From positions 823,695-887,694 of the forward strand of contig RDEW01000026.1 in assembly GCA_011109175.1 (NCBI GenBank): a stretch of 64,000 bases of DNA, written 5' to 3'. How positions within the stretch are numbered: position 1 is the stretch's first letter; each line of letters begins with the position of its first letter. The position numbers were made by a program, and so were the translations under genes. Source of the stretch: Dicyema japonicum (lineage: Eukaryota > Dicyemida > Rhombozoa > Dicyemidae). Of the stretch, positions 34,050-45,159 are shown in pieces. The notes beneath the pieces are model-generated. The model was not told the origin of the DNA. It made no database searches and saw only the letters and a list, made by a program, of their open reading frames with translations.

Positions 34050-34460
34050 TTAGAACTCATTTTAAGGAAGAGCTTCCTCCCAACCTACAGCTTGTATCAG
34101 CAAGCTTTTAGAGTTATAATCCCAACAATTGCATATGCTTGTTCCACCTGGAAACTCTCTCAAGATGAAAACCATACGGCTTATGCAATCCGAGCACATC
34201 CACCGCCAGTCTCCTTCAGAAAAGGCGAGGTTGAGAGATGACCAGTATTTCCTACGTTTCTGCAAACCATTTAGAGAAAGGATGGCTCACGGAGGAAATT
34301 TCGATCGACCACATATAAGGGCACCTCGAAAGAATTCCTCTGAGAAACAACAGAAAGCACTTCCGGAAAGCAGTTGGGTAGCTATAAGACGCAGGGGTCG
34401 CCTAATTAGTCAGTTTGACCTTTCTTGATGGTCTTAAATTTCTTAAAAATTAAGAATCAA
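34050..34460 (+). mobile_element. LINE 3'-end fragment
   Basis: The plus strand reads IPTIAYACSTWKLSQDE, the C-terminal RT block (YSQYIEP..YACTSW type), and ends with CTTGATGGTCTTAAATT, a LINE-tail variant. Truncated. Confidence 0.55.
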
Positions 34461-34551
34461 AACAAATCCAACAATCACCAAAAAAGGAAAGATAACAAAT
34501 ACTAGTAAAAAGTGGTCAAAAAATAAGAGACACACATATATTAACATAAAG

Positions 34552-37500
34552 TCACGAACAATCAGGACAACTCCAAAAATGTCCAGAATAACAGCTTCTA
34601 TGTACGACATTAATGCAAAATCTGCATCTTATGAAAGAGTTCTGATTAACAACATCCTCCCCACAATAATAACATCCTCCAATCACCACACTCGGAGGAT
34701 TATCGACGTCATTACTAAATAAACTAAATTTACTGTCTCCTTCATACGACTGATAACTACCAAACAGAGATTCCTTTTCTTTAATTGGCAGAACTCCAGA
34801 GATCACCACGTCTGATTCATTTGAACTATATGAGGTCTTTTCACGTGTAAGTGGATCACAAAATAGAGAGGTCGTCTCCAAATCATTACTATCAGGGAAG
34901 ATGGAGGATACCCGACGGGTAATCCTTCCACTTTTAGTCACAACATTCGTATAGACTAAGTCAGACGTCACCACAGGTTCACTTCTCTGGAAATTCTTTC
35001 GAGGTCTTCCCACCTTAGGTTTGGATTCTCCACCAATGGACTCCTTCACCGACGGAGACATATCAACCTTCTTCCTCTTAGTATACTTCCTTTTCCCGAC
35101 AACACACTGACTGTTAATCACGCTGCAATTAGTCAACAAATACTTTGAGGGAGAACACACAGTCTCAGATAACGGGGATTTCTCAGCAATGCCCACACAT
35201 TTGACACACTTCCATGGCACTGAGTTAGTGTGACATCTTTGGTGAACCACATTGAGGCAAGTGGTACAGGATGTAAACGGGTCATCAGACGTGCACACAC
35301 CACCACATTTATAGCAGGTTCTGTCAATTTTAACCATAACAGAAAGCTAGAATAAGCATATTCATACATTTGGGGGGTCAAATGCACTGTTGATAGTAAT
35401 TGGCCTGGTAATGCTACTTGTTCTGTTACATGTCAACTTCAAGTCCCCCAGAGATTGCAGTTTTGGAGGATTTGAAAATTTGATTTCCTCTCCGATTCTC
35501 CTGACCCCTGTTTTTAACAGCTTTCTAACAGGAGCACCCTCTTCAGTATCCATTTTATCCTCCGTGGTCTCCTTTATATGAGTTTGGTCCGTCAACAGTG
35601 GATTATTAGATGTTGTAAAGGCCGGATCAGTCAGTAACATGATGGGTATGCTATCCTCAGGGTCACTCACTAATGTGACCTCATCATTATGGCTACAAGC
35701 TACACCCTCTTTCGAGTCATCCACAAAAGGAATATCTGTTAAAGTAACCTCCCCCAGATCGCATAGTTTGATGTCCCTTCCATCGTTAACCACATCTTCC
35801 TGTGAATCATGCTGGGGAGAATCAACCGAAGTACTAGAACAGGTGTGCTGAGGGATTTGTGGCTTCAATTGATCCACAGTCGTTTTATTTGTGTTAATTT
35901 TGGTTCTTTTTGTGTACTTTCTCTTTGGTTTGGGTAAATCTGATGATTCAGTCTTCTTTACTTTCTCTTTTTTGACTTCTTCTTAGTCTTTTTTACGTAT
36001 TTTTTCTTTTGGATGTTCTCTGGGATTGTAACGTACATTTTGGCTGTTGGACGACGAACACGTGCTATTGGGGTGTCACTAGCCGCCTTTTGAATGGATT
36101 CCTTAAAATCTACTGTCACGTGGCAGGAGGAACAACGCCTAGGATAACTAATCAACTAAACCATGCATATCCCATCCCAATTTTTGGGACTGACTCCAAC
36201 GGGGGAGAAAGACAATGAATATGCTGAGACTTATCACAGGTTGCACACCTCACAAGCAAATGCTGTTGTCCTCTACTCCCACAGATAGAACACCTGCGCT
36301 CATAAATAAGTCATACAGTTCTATATTAGCCTTGCTTTGATTAGATGACTTGGCCACCTTGAATTTAGGCATTACATTTCCGCAAGATTGAACATTAGGC
36401 AAAGAATTTATGCTGTTTTGCAATTCAAATACCAAAGAATTACACAAAAACAAACCCTTCCCGTAATATCAGAAATGTGAGAGTATAACTTAATCATTTT
36501 CTCCCTAATTGAAGTCGAATCGTCAGTATTTTTCTTTGCCTGGAGTAAAGGACCTGATAAACCATTTCGAAGTTCTGAATAAGCTTAGTCTCCTTCTCTC
36601 TCAGTAATTCGTTTTCTTGTTTGAGGGTCGACAGTGTGATTCTCATGTCCCCGATCCGTTTATCACGATCTAATAGAACCAACAAATCTTACCCAAGAAG
36701 TAGTGGACATAAGCTGGAGTAAAGCCTGGAGGGATATACCACAGCTTGGAGACATCAAAGTCCTGCACATTGATGCTTGTGTTGATATTCATGATCTCAG
36801 CCTTCCGCAGTAATCGCCTCAGGGCACTTGCGGAGGTCGACAAGTCACGTGAAAAGACACCAAAGAGTCCCCTGATGTCGAATGACTTGATCATTTCTCG
36901 CTGATCCTTCTCATATTTGACCTTCATAGCAGCCAGTACCGATTTGTTATGTTTCTAAAAATATAAACGGTCCCCGACTTGGTGGTCACCAGAATAGGAC
37001 CCGATCTTCTCCATGTTGAGCTGTGCACTCAAAAGAGAGGCAGTCCATAGTCGTTTCCGCTTCAGGACCTGCTCTGGGGTACTGTGTTGGGCACACTGAG
37101 CGTAAAAGTAGGAAAACCCAGTCCCTGACGCGTTCTCCTACAGTAAAGTGACCCCATACCTCATATGAGCTGCATAGGAATCCATCCCTCAAGGCACTGA
37201 ATAGATCAAACTAAGGATACCAGGATACGTGGAAAAAGGTCTTACAAAGCCCGGAATCACATTGAATCGTCACCCCTGTGGAGGCAAACCTCCAGTCCGC
37301 ACAGATCGAACATTTCTTATGTAACCATATACTGTACCCTGGCTCCGTAGCTAGAATAAGGAATTTCCATGAGCGAAATTCCATCGAAGGAGTCGTCGGC
37401 ATCGAAGAGAACCCCAGGGACCACCATAGCACAAATCAGATGGACCCATCTTCCACACAACGTCTTCTTGAAGGCTCCTCCACTGTTGGGACAGAGGGCA

Positions 37501-37991
37501 CAGCTTGGATTCATCTCGGACTCCAAACAAGCCTTGCAGAACCATGGTTCCGTTGAAACTGTGGATTCCAAACTAATGTTGTCCCATATAGCCTCGTTAT
37601 CAGCAATTCCATAACACTCTGCAGTCACAAAAAAACGAAACCCTCATGAACGGAAACCCCACATGAATCACAGACAACGACCTCCTCCTTAGAAGAACTG
37701 AATGAGCTAGTAAAACTACTCGTTTAGGCAGATCATGCAGTGAGGCTGAGGATCTCGTCCATCAGCTTCTGGGACTTCCATTTCTTTTTCGATTTTGATC
37801 TCAGACTCGAAACTTGATTGCTCAGAACCATCGCTTTCGACAGACCCATCCATACATGTGGAGTCACTTTCATCGCTCTCATCTTTCATGATCTTGTAGA
37901 TTTCGTCCATTCTGTCGGAGGAGATGGGTTTGAGGCGACGTTTGCCAGGCGCCCGTTCTGGTGGAATAAATTGGTTAGAAAAATGTTCCAT
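34552..37991 (-). CDS. PHF14: PHD finger protein 14
   Basis: A multi-exon gene with ~18-25-nt introns; start chosen at MEHFSNQFIPPERAPGKRR (37,991), preceded only by AT-rich DNA. An acidic N-terminus leads into the extended PHD module (37,720-37,220): CDSCGVSVHE, CYGIADNEAIW, WFCKACL, SCALCPNSGGAFKKT, GRWVHLICAMVVPGV and SICADWRFASTGVTIQC. Next FSYFYAQCAQH, the SASALRRLLRKAEIM block (near 36,820), and a PHD finger CSICGSRGQQHLLVRCATCD ending GYAWRCSSC across a 23-nt intron (near 36,155). A long acidic exon (35,877-35,362) joins in frame through a 21-nt intron to two more finger-like motifs (CYKCGG...C, near 35,310; CYYCGED...CPDC at the end) and an AT-hook-like GRPRK. PHF14 is a nuclear histone-tail reader. 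Block order matches vertebrate PHF14. No frameshift was noticed. Confidence 0.92.
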
Positions 37992-38450
37992 AGTTAATTC
38001 TAAAATAATGAGAATTATTAAAAATATGTATATATTAATAACTAAATAGAATTTAATAATAAATGTCCACCAATACACACAACGAATGACTTATTTGTTA
38101 GCTTATGCTGTTTTCTTTTATTTTAAAGATTATTTTCCTAACTTTTTGATAAAAAAAAATTATAATATTTTAAATCCTCTCACATAAACAGAATATTCTC
38201 AAAAAATTAATTGTTTAAATTAATTGAAAAAATTAACTAAAAAGTCAATTCAATAGGCCACATAACTCTCATTTTATTTCTTAATAGATGGTGGGTGATC
38301 CACTCAAGTGTATTGTGGTAGTCCGAGTCTGTTTATATACTAGGAATCAACTCGCCGAGTGACAATTGATGCTAACTCGCCACAATAAGACTGGCATCAC
38401 CTCGTCACAAATTAATTGATTAAAATTTATAACAATTTTAACATAATTTC
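37992..38450. other. No gene seen
   Basis: Upstream region of PHF14. Contains TGTGGTAGTCCGAGTCTGTT near 38,325, also present (one difference) near 39,065 inside a reading frame. Confidence 0.4.
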
Positions 38451-38810
38451 AAACAATAAATGTTATCAATAGGTTTTTGTATCATTTGCAAGCATTCTTG
38501 CATCTTTTACTAATCTCAGCTTTGCTTCTTTTTGTGAACAGCATCGATTATTGGTAAATAATTGCCTTTCTTAATTTGAATAAAATCAAATCAGATTTTT
38601 ACGTACGTCTCAATAAATTGCAATATTTGGATTTGCAGTCCTAAACTGGGCATTCAGTGATCTATGCCATGCTTCAACAGCATTTGTACTTTTTGAAATA
38701 TAATTTATAACTCGATCATGACAAGACCAAAATGTTAACCAAATTAAAGGCTTTACTTTATTAAAATGAACTTTTCCAATGAATGTTCTTTGAAAATACT
38801 CAATGAAGTT
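38450..38810 (-). mobile_element. MULE-type transposase C-terminal fragment
   Basis: The minus strand reads LTFWSCHDRVINYISKSTNA followed by VEAWHRSLNAQFRTANPNI, the conserved R-TNN-VE-WH block of FLYWCH/MULE-like transposase C-termini. No other part is visible. Confidence 0.6.
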
Positions 38811-38975
38811 TCTATTTTTTATTCATTATTTAATATTATTTTCGTTTTGTTTTCGATAAAAAAAACTTTTTAATTTTGATGGCGGTAAAAAACATAAATT
38901 TAAAAAAATTTCTTATTACACTTCTGAATTTGAGATCATTTTTATATTTTGAAGAAATTCCAAGTTCCCATTTTA

Positions 38976-39284
38976 TCAGAGGAAGTGCTGATACTTCTTC
39001 ATTTGAGCGTTGCTTGTAGCGTCCCAGAGATCAGAAATCAAAGAAGGACAAGAGAAGAGGTCTTGTGGTAGTCCGATTCTGTTTATATACTCTCTTAAAC
39101 AAAAATAATTATCGTAGTGAAGGCGTGTCATGTAGACACTAACTTCCAGGAAAAGGGAAGATTTGTTTCTATCAATGTTGGGGAAGACGTCACGGAAACT
39201 TGTTGATACCAAGGATACAGATATTAAATATATAAAGCGGGAAAATAAATTGAATTTTATTCGAAAAATTTTATTAATAACCAA
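38976..39284 (-). CDS. Unrecognised reading frame
   Basis: A 102-codon frame with protein-like text (FPNIDRNKSSLFLEVSVYM, LREYINRIGLPQDLF, SLISDLWDATSNAQM). The GLPQDLF...DLWDATS segment looks conserved but I cannot assign a family. Part of it (YINRIGLP) is duplicated as a short copy near 38,325. It could be one exon of a gene or a transposon piece. Confidence 0.3.
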   Translation of the reverse strand: MVINKIFRIKFNLFSRFIYLISVSLVSTSFRDVFPNIDRNKSSLFLEVSVYMTRLHYDNYFCLREYINRIGLPQDLFSCPSLISDLWDATSNAQMKKYQHFL

Positions 39285-39289
39285 AACAC

Positions 39290-40045
39290 CATAATTTTAA
39301 GAAAATTAAAATATCATATTTTTAGTGTAAAAACTAATATTTCGATTATTTATTGTATCACTTTTTTAAAATTTTATTTTAAATTTTAATGCATCGTGGT
39401 CACGGTTTGGTTTTACCGTTGTCTTGGTGCTAAATAAATAATAACGTAGAAAATACCTTCAAAACATGGCTAATAAATTCAATGGGGATGGTTTGACTAG
39501 CCGCATGGTGTCAACGTTGATGTGGTGCTATGCGGCTACTTGATTGAAGAATTTAGTTTGTTTCTTCTGTTCCTCTTATCTTTAATAGATTGGTGTCATG
39601 TGGTGCACCCGCCTACTGGTGAGTTGTTAAAAATTAATTAAAAATTCTAATTAAAGAAATTAATTAAAAAATTTAATTAAAAATTAAATTGTGGGCAATG
39701 TAGATTTCACGATCCTCTGCATTGAAACTATCCGTAATCAAGGAGACTGCAATAGGATTAATTGGACCACAACACAAAATCCAGCCCATTGAAAATTTCT
39801 TAATCGAACTACAACGGAAACTCTTAAAGGATGCTAGTTTACCGAGATGCCCTCTATATCATACACTATAGAAGTATCTACAATTATACAGAAATTTTGA
39901 GCCTATGCCATGTCCAATGAGAAGAGCTGTTCAGGATTCTCGACCCCTTCGGACTCGTTCCTTCCCTTGTCGGTCTGGGATCACTTAGTTGAGAACTTTT
40001 ATTTCTTCCCTTTGACCCAGTGATCCTAGGAGTAATAATAATAAT
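39290..40045 (+). mobile_element. Two LINE 3'-end tails
   Basis: A tail signature TTTTACCGTTGTCTTGGTGC lies at 39,410-39,430. A second tail-like stretch (GGGATCACTTAGTTGAGAAC ... CAGTGATCC) lies at 39,979-40,025, followed by an AAT run. The stretch between them holds no gene. Confidence 0.45.
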
Positions 40046-40059
40046 TGTCGTTTGTTGTC

Positions 40060-40669
40060 GTAATGCCGAAAAACAAAATTTTCGATTCTAAAGGAGTTTT
40101 TCCTATTTTTAATAAATATCCAAAAGAATTTTCTTTTTCATCGGACTGAAGATTGTTTTAATGGTTCATCGCAATGGTTTATCCAAACCACAGGCAAATC
40201 AACACATGTTTCAAGGATTCCAAATACGAACAATACTTTGCTAATGATTTTGCTTAAGCACTTTTAACTGGAAATATACCGCTTTATAATACAAAATCCC
40301 GCAATCGTAAACTTTTCCGACAAATATGGTACTTGTGTCCCTACGGATACCAAATGCCGTGATATTGTCAAGTTTTAAAAATTATTGAAATAATTTCAAA
40401 TGACAAAATTATTTAATGATCCACGAAACTGACGTAGGTACAGGTAAATGTGTTAATTGTCTTGTTAGAACAATAAAAAACCCTCAAAGATATAATTGGT
40501 TGTATTCCAATTGATTTATCCCCCAAATCCGCATTATGGCAAGTGATTGTTGATGCTATTAGCAACGTTAATATTGAGAGAAAAAATTTCTATGACTCAT
40601 TTCAGATATGCTCCTTATATGGTTTCAGCGGGAAAATATTGAATTATGACCAGACGTCAAATGCCATTG
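40060..40669 (+). mobile_element. hAT-like transposase fragment
   Basis: Starting at MPKNKIFDSKGVFPIFNKYP (40,063), shifting frames read ALLTGNIPLY, NPAIVNFSDKYGTCVPT, DTKCRDIVK and ALWQVIVDAI. The order resembles the N-terminal part of BED/hAT-type proteins (ADIPL-K--P--F--K----VPS---R). Heavily frameshifted and interrupted at its 3' end by a SINE. Confidence 0.45.
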
Positions 40670-40683
40670 AAAAAATTGGTATA

Positions 40684-41014
40684 ATAACAGCCTTTTCACG
40701 AGAGCCATAATATTTAAGCTCCGCATAGGCAGAACACACACTTTATTTAAGTAAAGAACAGTTAATTTTGACTAATCGTAGAACCAAAGAATGATATTCA
40801 CTTTTTTTGCTTTTTATTGTGTGTGGGTCCTTTTTAGACTATCCAGTTCCGCAGTGAATATCCAGTGATGACGGAACCTTCCACCAGGTAACAACGGCGT
40901 CACTCGTAAGCCCTTTTTACATCGTTGATGCGTGGAACCTCCCACCAGGTGAACAGCATCGAGAATCGAACTTGTAACCTATGCCACTTTTGCCCGACAC
41001 CTAACCAATATGCC
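40684..41014 (-). mobile_element. tRNA-derived SINE copy 3, 14-bp target-site duplication
   Basis: Same SINE family on the minus strand, flanked by a perfect direct repeat AAAAAATTGGTATA at 40,670-40,683 and 41,015-41,028. It contains a small internal duplication of the GGAACCTTCCACCAGGT block (about 40,870-40,950). The long perfect flank indicates a recent insertion. Confidence 0.92.
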
Positions 41015-41029
41015 AAAAAATTGGTATAT

Positions 41030-41265
41030 TTAAATTAATAAAATGAAAAGTCAGGAAAATGTTATAAAAATGCGAAAAAAATAGATGGAGTTCCACGTAC
41101 AAGACGGTGACATAATTCATTAACGAATATTTTAAATAAAATTGAATTACAATTTTTTACAATATCTAAGGCATATTATTTGCTAAAGAATACTGATTTT
41201 AATATTCCTGTAATATTAAAAAAAGGACATTTCAGGAATCAACTTATGTAGTAATTTCTCCATTT
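41030..41265. other. No gene seen
   Basis: AT-rich continuation of the hAT-like remnant; no recognisable frame. Confidence 0.35.
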
Positions 41266-41760
41266 GATCATTACAGTACGACCCCGGTTTGGGGCAGACC
41301 CCAGGGGTGGTCTACACTCGGTTTTTTGGGCACCCCCGCTTTTAGGGGAAGTTTTTGAAAACAGTCAATTTTCATTATATTATTTATTTTTTTATTATTA
41401 TTTTATTAACCCCGGATACACCGAGAAAGAAGTTAAAGTAAACAACTAATTAAGTGTATCCAGTTTCCACTTCTACAGAGTCCATCAGGAATTAGCATAA
41501 AGGGTAAGACGTCCATTACATGAAGTTGTGGAAACCCCTCCAGTGAAGTGGAAGAGCAAATGATCCTTTTTCATGCCGGCCTGGCACTGGGCGTCACCTA
41601 GACAGGTGGATCACATGACGCCACTCTATTAGAAGGAGAGAGGAGGAACAGACAAGCAAGCAGAAAAATTAAACCAATTAACCACGCAGCACCATATGGC
41701 GCCACGCGGCCTTAATCATTTATTTTTGATGACCCCGGTTTTTTTTAAGCACTCCCGGGA
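41266..41760. repeat. Tigger-like terminal repeat remnant and shared 56-bp word
   Basis: The start TACAGTACGACCCCGGTTTG resembles pogo/Tigger inverted-repeat termini and is similar to TACAGTCAGACCTCGATTCG at 60,912. The stretch 41,404-41,459 (GGATACACCGAGAAAGAAGT...) reappears in inverted orientation at about 63,164-63,220 with few differences. No transposase is seen here. Confidence 0.5.
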
Positions 41761-41764
41761 AATC

Positions 41765-44730
41765 AAAAATTAATTAGATTAATTAAGTTCCCCTTGTGCC
41801 ACGTCCAGTATCCTCCCACACATCCTCTTCCATGTTCCCCTGTTCCGGGCCATTGCTCGTAGTGAGTCAAGATCTTCACCATTTCGTAGAGTTTTGTTTA
41901 TTCGGATTAGGTCATCATTTAGTACTGAAGGCAACGTCACTCTAGGCCTGCCACGGAATGATCCCTTCAGTTGTGCGAAATAGTTCTCCATTGCAATGTT
42001 TGGTGGAGTCAACATATCCATTCGTAAGATGTGACCAAAAAGTCTCCACCTAGCCTTGAGAATCTCCTCTGATAATGGCCTTAAGCCACATCTTTTGTAC
42101 AGTTCTGAATTTGATATCTTTTTCGGGAAATGTATTCTCAAGATGTTTCTTAGTTGATTTCTATGAAATTGATCCAGATTGTCCATTTCCCGTTTCGTAA
42201 TCCCCCATGTCCCACAGTTGTATGTCAGGACTGGAACCACGAATGTTTTATACAATTTTAGCTTTGTATTGGTAGTTATGCTCTTCTTAGTACGCCAGAT
42301 AGTTAAGAATTTTTTATATGCAGCAGTGGAAAGGATTTTTCTGTGGGTCACATCTTCTGAGTCTCCAAGTAGTGAACCAACTTTTTTATGCCTTCTCCAT
42401 GATTCATCGTAAGTGCGTACAACTCGTACAAGTTTTGTATATTCAGTTTTGTCTTGGTTGACAACTAAGAACCATTTAGAAAAGGCATTTGGTAAGTTCT
42501 TGAGAACGTGATGAAGAATTTCAACATCTTCAGAAACAAAGTCAAGATCGTCTGCATATATTAACTCGGTTATTTTGTTGTTCTCAATTAAAGGCCTGAA
42601 ATCTCTCAGTGCAGTTTCCATGTAGATTATGAATAGAACTGGTGACAAAGAGTCTCCTTGCGGAATTCCACGTGAAGTATAAAAGAATTCTGAAGTAGTT
42701 TTTCCGAGTTTGGTTGCTAGTTGCGTATTCTGCAGTAGTTTTTGTATAATTTTGACATCATCCGTTGTTAGGAAGCTTGTGAGTACTTCAAGAAGTTTGC
42801 CTCTATGAACCGAGTCAAACGCTCTGGACATGTCTATTCCGAGAACATCTATGCACTTTTTATATTTTTGGCATAGAGCACTTGCCCATCTGTGTGTCCA
42901 AATGACATCGGCAGTGGATCTGCCTGACCGGAAACCACTTTGTCCTGGTGACAGAAAATACTCCACCTTGTCTTTGATTCTTTCCAATGTAATAATTGAC
43001 AAGATTTTTCGCAGCGTAGTTAGTAGGATGATTGGTCTTAGGTTGGAAAGGGGCCCTTTGGGTTTTCCAGGTTTTTGCAGTGGAATTCACCAACCCTTGC
43101 CAATGTCTAACGTAGTGTTTTCTTCAAATATTTTGTTGAGTATATTGGTAATGATTTTTACCAACTTCACTGGGGCATACTTAATATGTTCGGCTGGGAT
43201 ATTATCTGGTCCTGCCGATCTGTCATTTTTCAATTTTTTAATTGCATCCAGTGTTTCTTGTGTGTTTATTGGGATGTCCAAACCATGCTTGACTTGTGCA
43301 CCAAATTTATAGCCTATTTCGTTGTCCCAGTTGAGCATATGAAAGTAATAAGCAGATATAGTAGCTGCTTTGTCCTTTTCATCGATAATTATTCTGCCAA
43401 GGATGTCATTGATTATTATGGGGCACTCTTTTTCTTATTAATTGAATAGCTTTGAACATTTTCACTCCATCTTTATATTTTTCAATGTCTTCAATTTGTT
43501 TTTCTATTTCTTTAGCCGTTAAGGATTTCTGAGTTTGCTTGATTTTTAATAATGTTCGGTTTCGTTGTTGCCAAAGTTCCTTGGCCTTTTCTGGAGACCT
43601 TGAGTTTTCTATCTTCAATTCAAGGCTTTCTGGTTTTCTGATAGGACGCAGATATCATGATTGTAAAATTTACGGGGTTTTGTAATACTTCCCAACACAT
43701 CACATGCTGTACCTTTTATCGACTTTGTCCCAAATAATATGAACAGGTTTAGTTTCGTCGATATCATTAAGTTCAAGATTTAGTTGATACGCATATTTCT
43801 GTTGAGTTGACTTGTCATGTAATAATTGGATATCATATTGCTCCTGCTTTTTATTGGAAGGTGTTTTCATTTGGTTATGGACTTTGTATAGTCCAATGCG
43901 AGTAACCACAATTTTATGTTCACTATTTGTCTCTAATCCTCCATATGACCTGGAGTCTACGAGGAGATGTTTGTGACCTCGTCTGCATAGTCTGTAGTCA
44001 ATTTGATTATATATTTTTATGTAATTTCCTTGAAAATCCTTCCTAGTTCCAGTCCACGTCGTCTTGTGTCTCGCTGGGTGACGAAATGCCGTATTGCACA
44101 AAAACAGATCCAAGGAAGTGCAAAAGTGGATTATTGCCATTCCGGGCGTGTTTCGCCGATTTCTTCCATGAGATCCGATACAAGTTTCTCCAGATCTGGC
44201 TTTCCCTGCTTTGGCATTCCAGTCCCCGGCAATTAAGCAAAAATATGAAGAACTGAGAGTGTTGTAAACCCTTATGAGGGCGGAGTAGAATTCGTCTAGT
44301 TCTTCTGGATTGGCAGATGCCCTGATTCCAGTCGGGGCGTATATGTTGATGATTGTCACTGTAGAGTTTGGTTTGCTTCCCCACCGGATTTGCAGTACCG
44401 CAATCCTGTCTGTAACGACCCACATCCGAGATATACGACTATACAATGTGTGATGAATAGCAAATCCAAGTCCATAGTGACGACACGTTGTTGGAAGGGT
44501 AATCAAATGATAATTTCCCACCCGCATGCATGTGTTGTCAGTTATTTTTGTTTTCTGTAGGCAGCATACTGATACCTTATAGTGATCCAAATCACGTGAC
44601 AGCTGAAGCTTCTTGTATGTTGGATTGAGTCCTCTTACATTCAGGGTACCCACAGAAAAAGGGCAGTTAGATATTAGACGTGAGAAAGACATATGTGCTA
44701 TAGAGGGACGTCACCACCTCAACCAAAAAA
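41765..44730 (-). mobile_element. APE-type LINE, best-preserved copy
   Basis: The endonuclease frame (44,692-43,700) has FSVGTLNVRGLNPTYKKLQ, CCLQKTKI, NIYAP, AGDWNAKAG, YNQIDY and SRSYGGLETNSEH, the ordered motifs of an apurinic-type endonuclease (the canonical E-T pair reads KT here). The RT region spans 43,618-41,779: GPDNIPAEHIKYA, SGFRSGRSTADVIW, IDMSRAFDSVHRG, GIPQGDSLSPVLF and LIYADDLDF, then LFGHILRMD and FRGRPRVTLP. Frameshifts near 43,090 and 43,400 and a break between the endonuclease and RT (43,620-43,700) interrupt an otherwise continuous product, so it is inactive as read, though possibly because of sequencing indels. The 5' end carries GTCACCACCTCAACC at 44,710. Confidence 0.9.
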
Positions 44731-44813
44731 ACCCGGTTTGTGGCACATATTAATTTATTTAATTACAAAATGTTATTTTATTTATTAATTATTAAATAGT
44801 ACTATTATTTCAC

Positions 44814-45132
44814 CGGGTGGCGTAGTGGTTAGGTGTCGGGCTTAAGTGGCTTTGGCTACGGGTTCGAATCTCGCTGCTGTTCACCTGGTGGAAGGTTCCA
44901 CGCATCTACGATGCAGAAAGGGTTTGACGAGTGACGCCGTCATCAGTGAATACTCACTGCGGAACTGGATTTGTCTAGAAAGGACACTCACACAAGAAAA
45001 AGAAAAAAAAGTGAAGATCATTCCTTGGTTCTACGATTAGTTAAAATTAACTGTTCTTTACTTAAATAAAGTGTGTGTCCTGCCTATGCGGAGCTATAAA
45101 ATACTATGGCTCTCGTGAAAAGGCTTTATTAT
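44814..45132 (+). mobile_element. tRNA-derived SINE copy 4, 11-bp target-site duplication
   Basis: Full-length plus-strand copy. The A box TGGCGTAGTGG is at 44,818-44,828 and the B box GGTTCGAATCT at 44,861-44,871. The body ends GTGAAAAGGCTTTATTATTA. It is flanked by TATTATTTCAC at 44,803-44,813 and 45,133-45,143. This is the cleanest reference copy of the family in the window. Confidence 0.93.
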
Positions 45133-45159
45133 TATTATTTCACGTGTTTATTTTGATTC

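Noticed and set aside
44814-44890. A tRNA gene
   Set aside because: A and B boxes are present, but the sequence continues into a repeated SINE body with target duplications, and no cloverleaf acceptor stem closes. It is a tRNA-derived SINE head.
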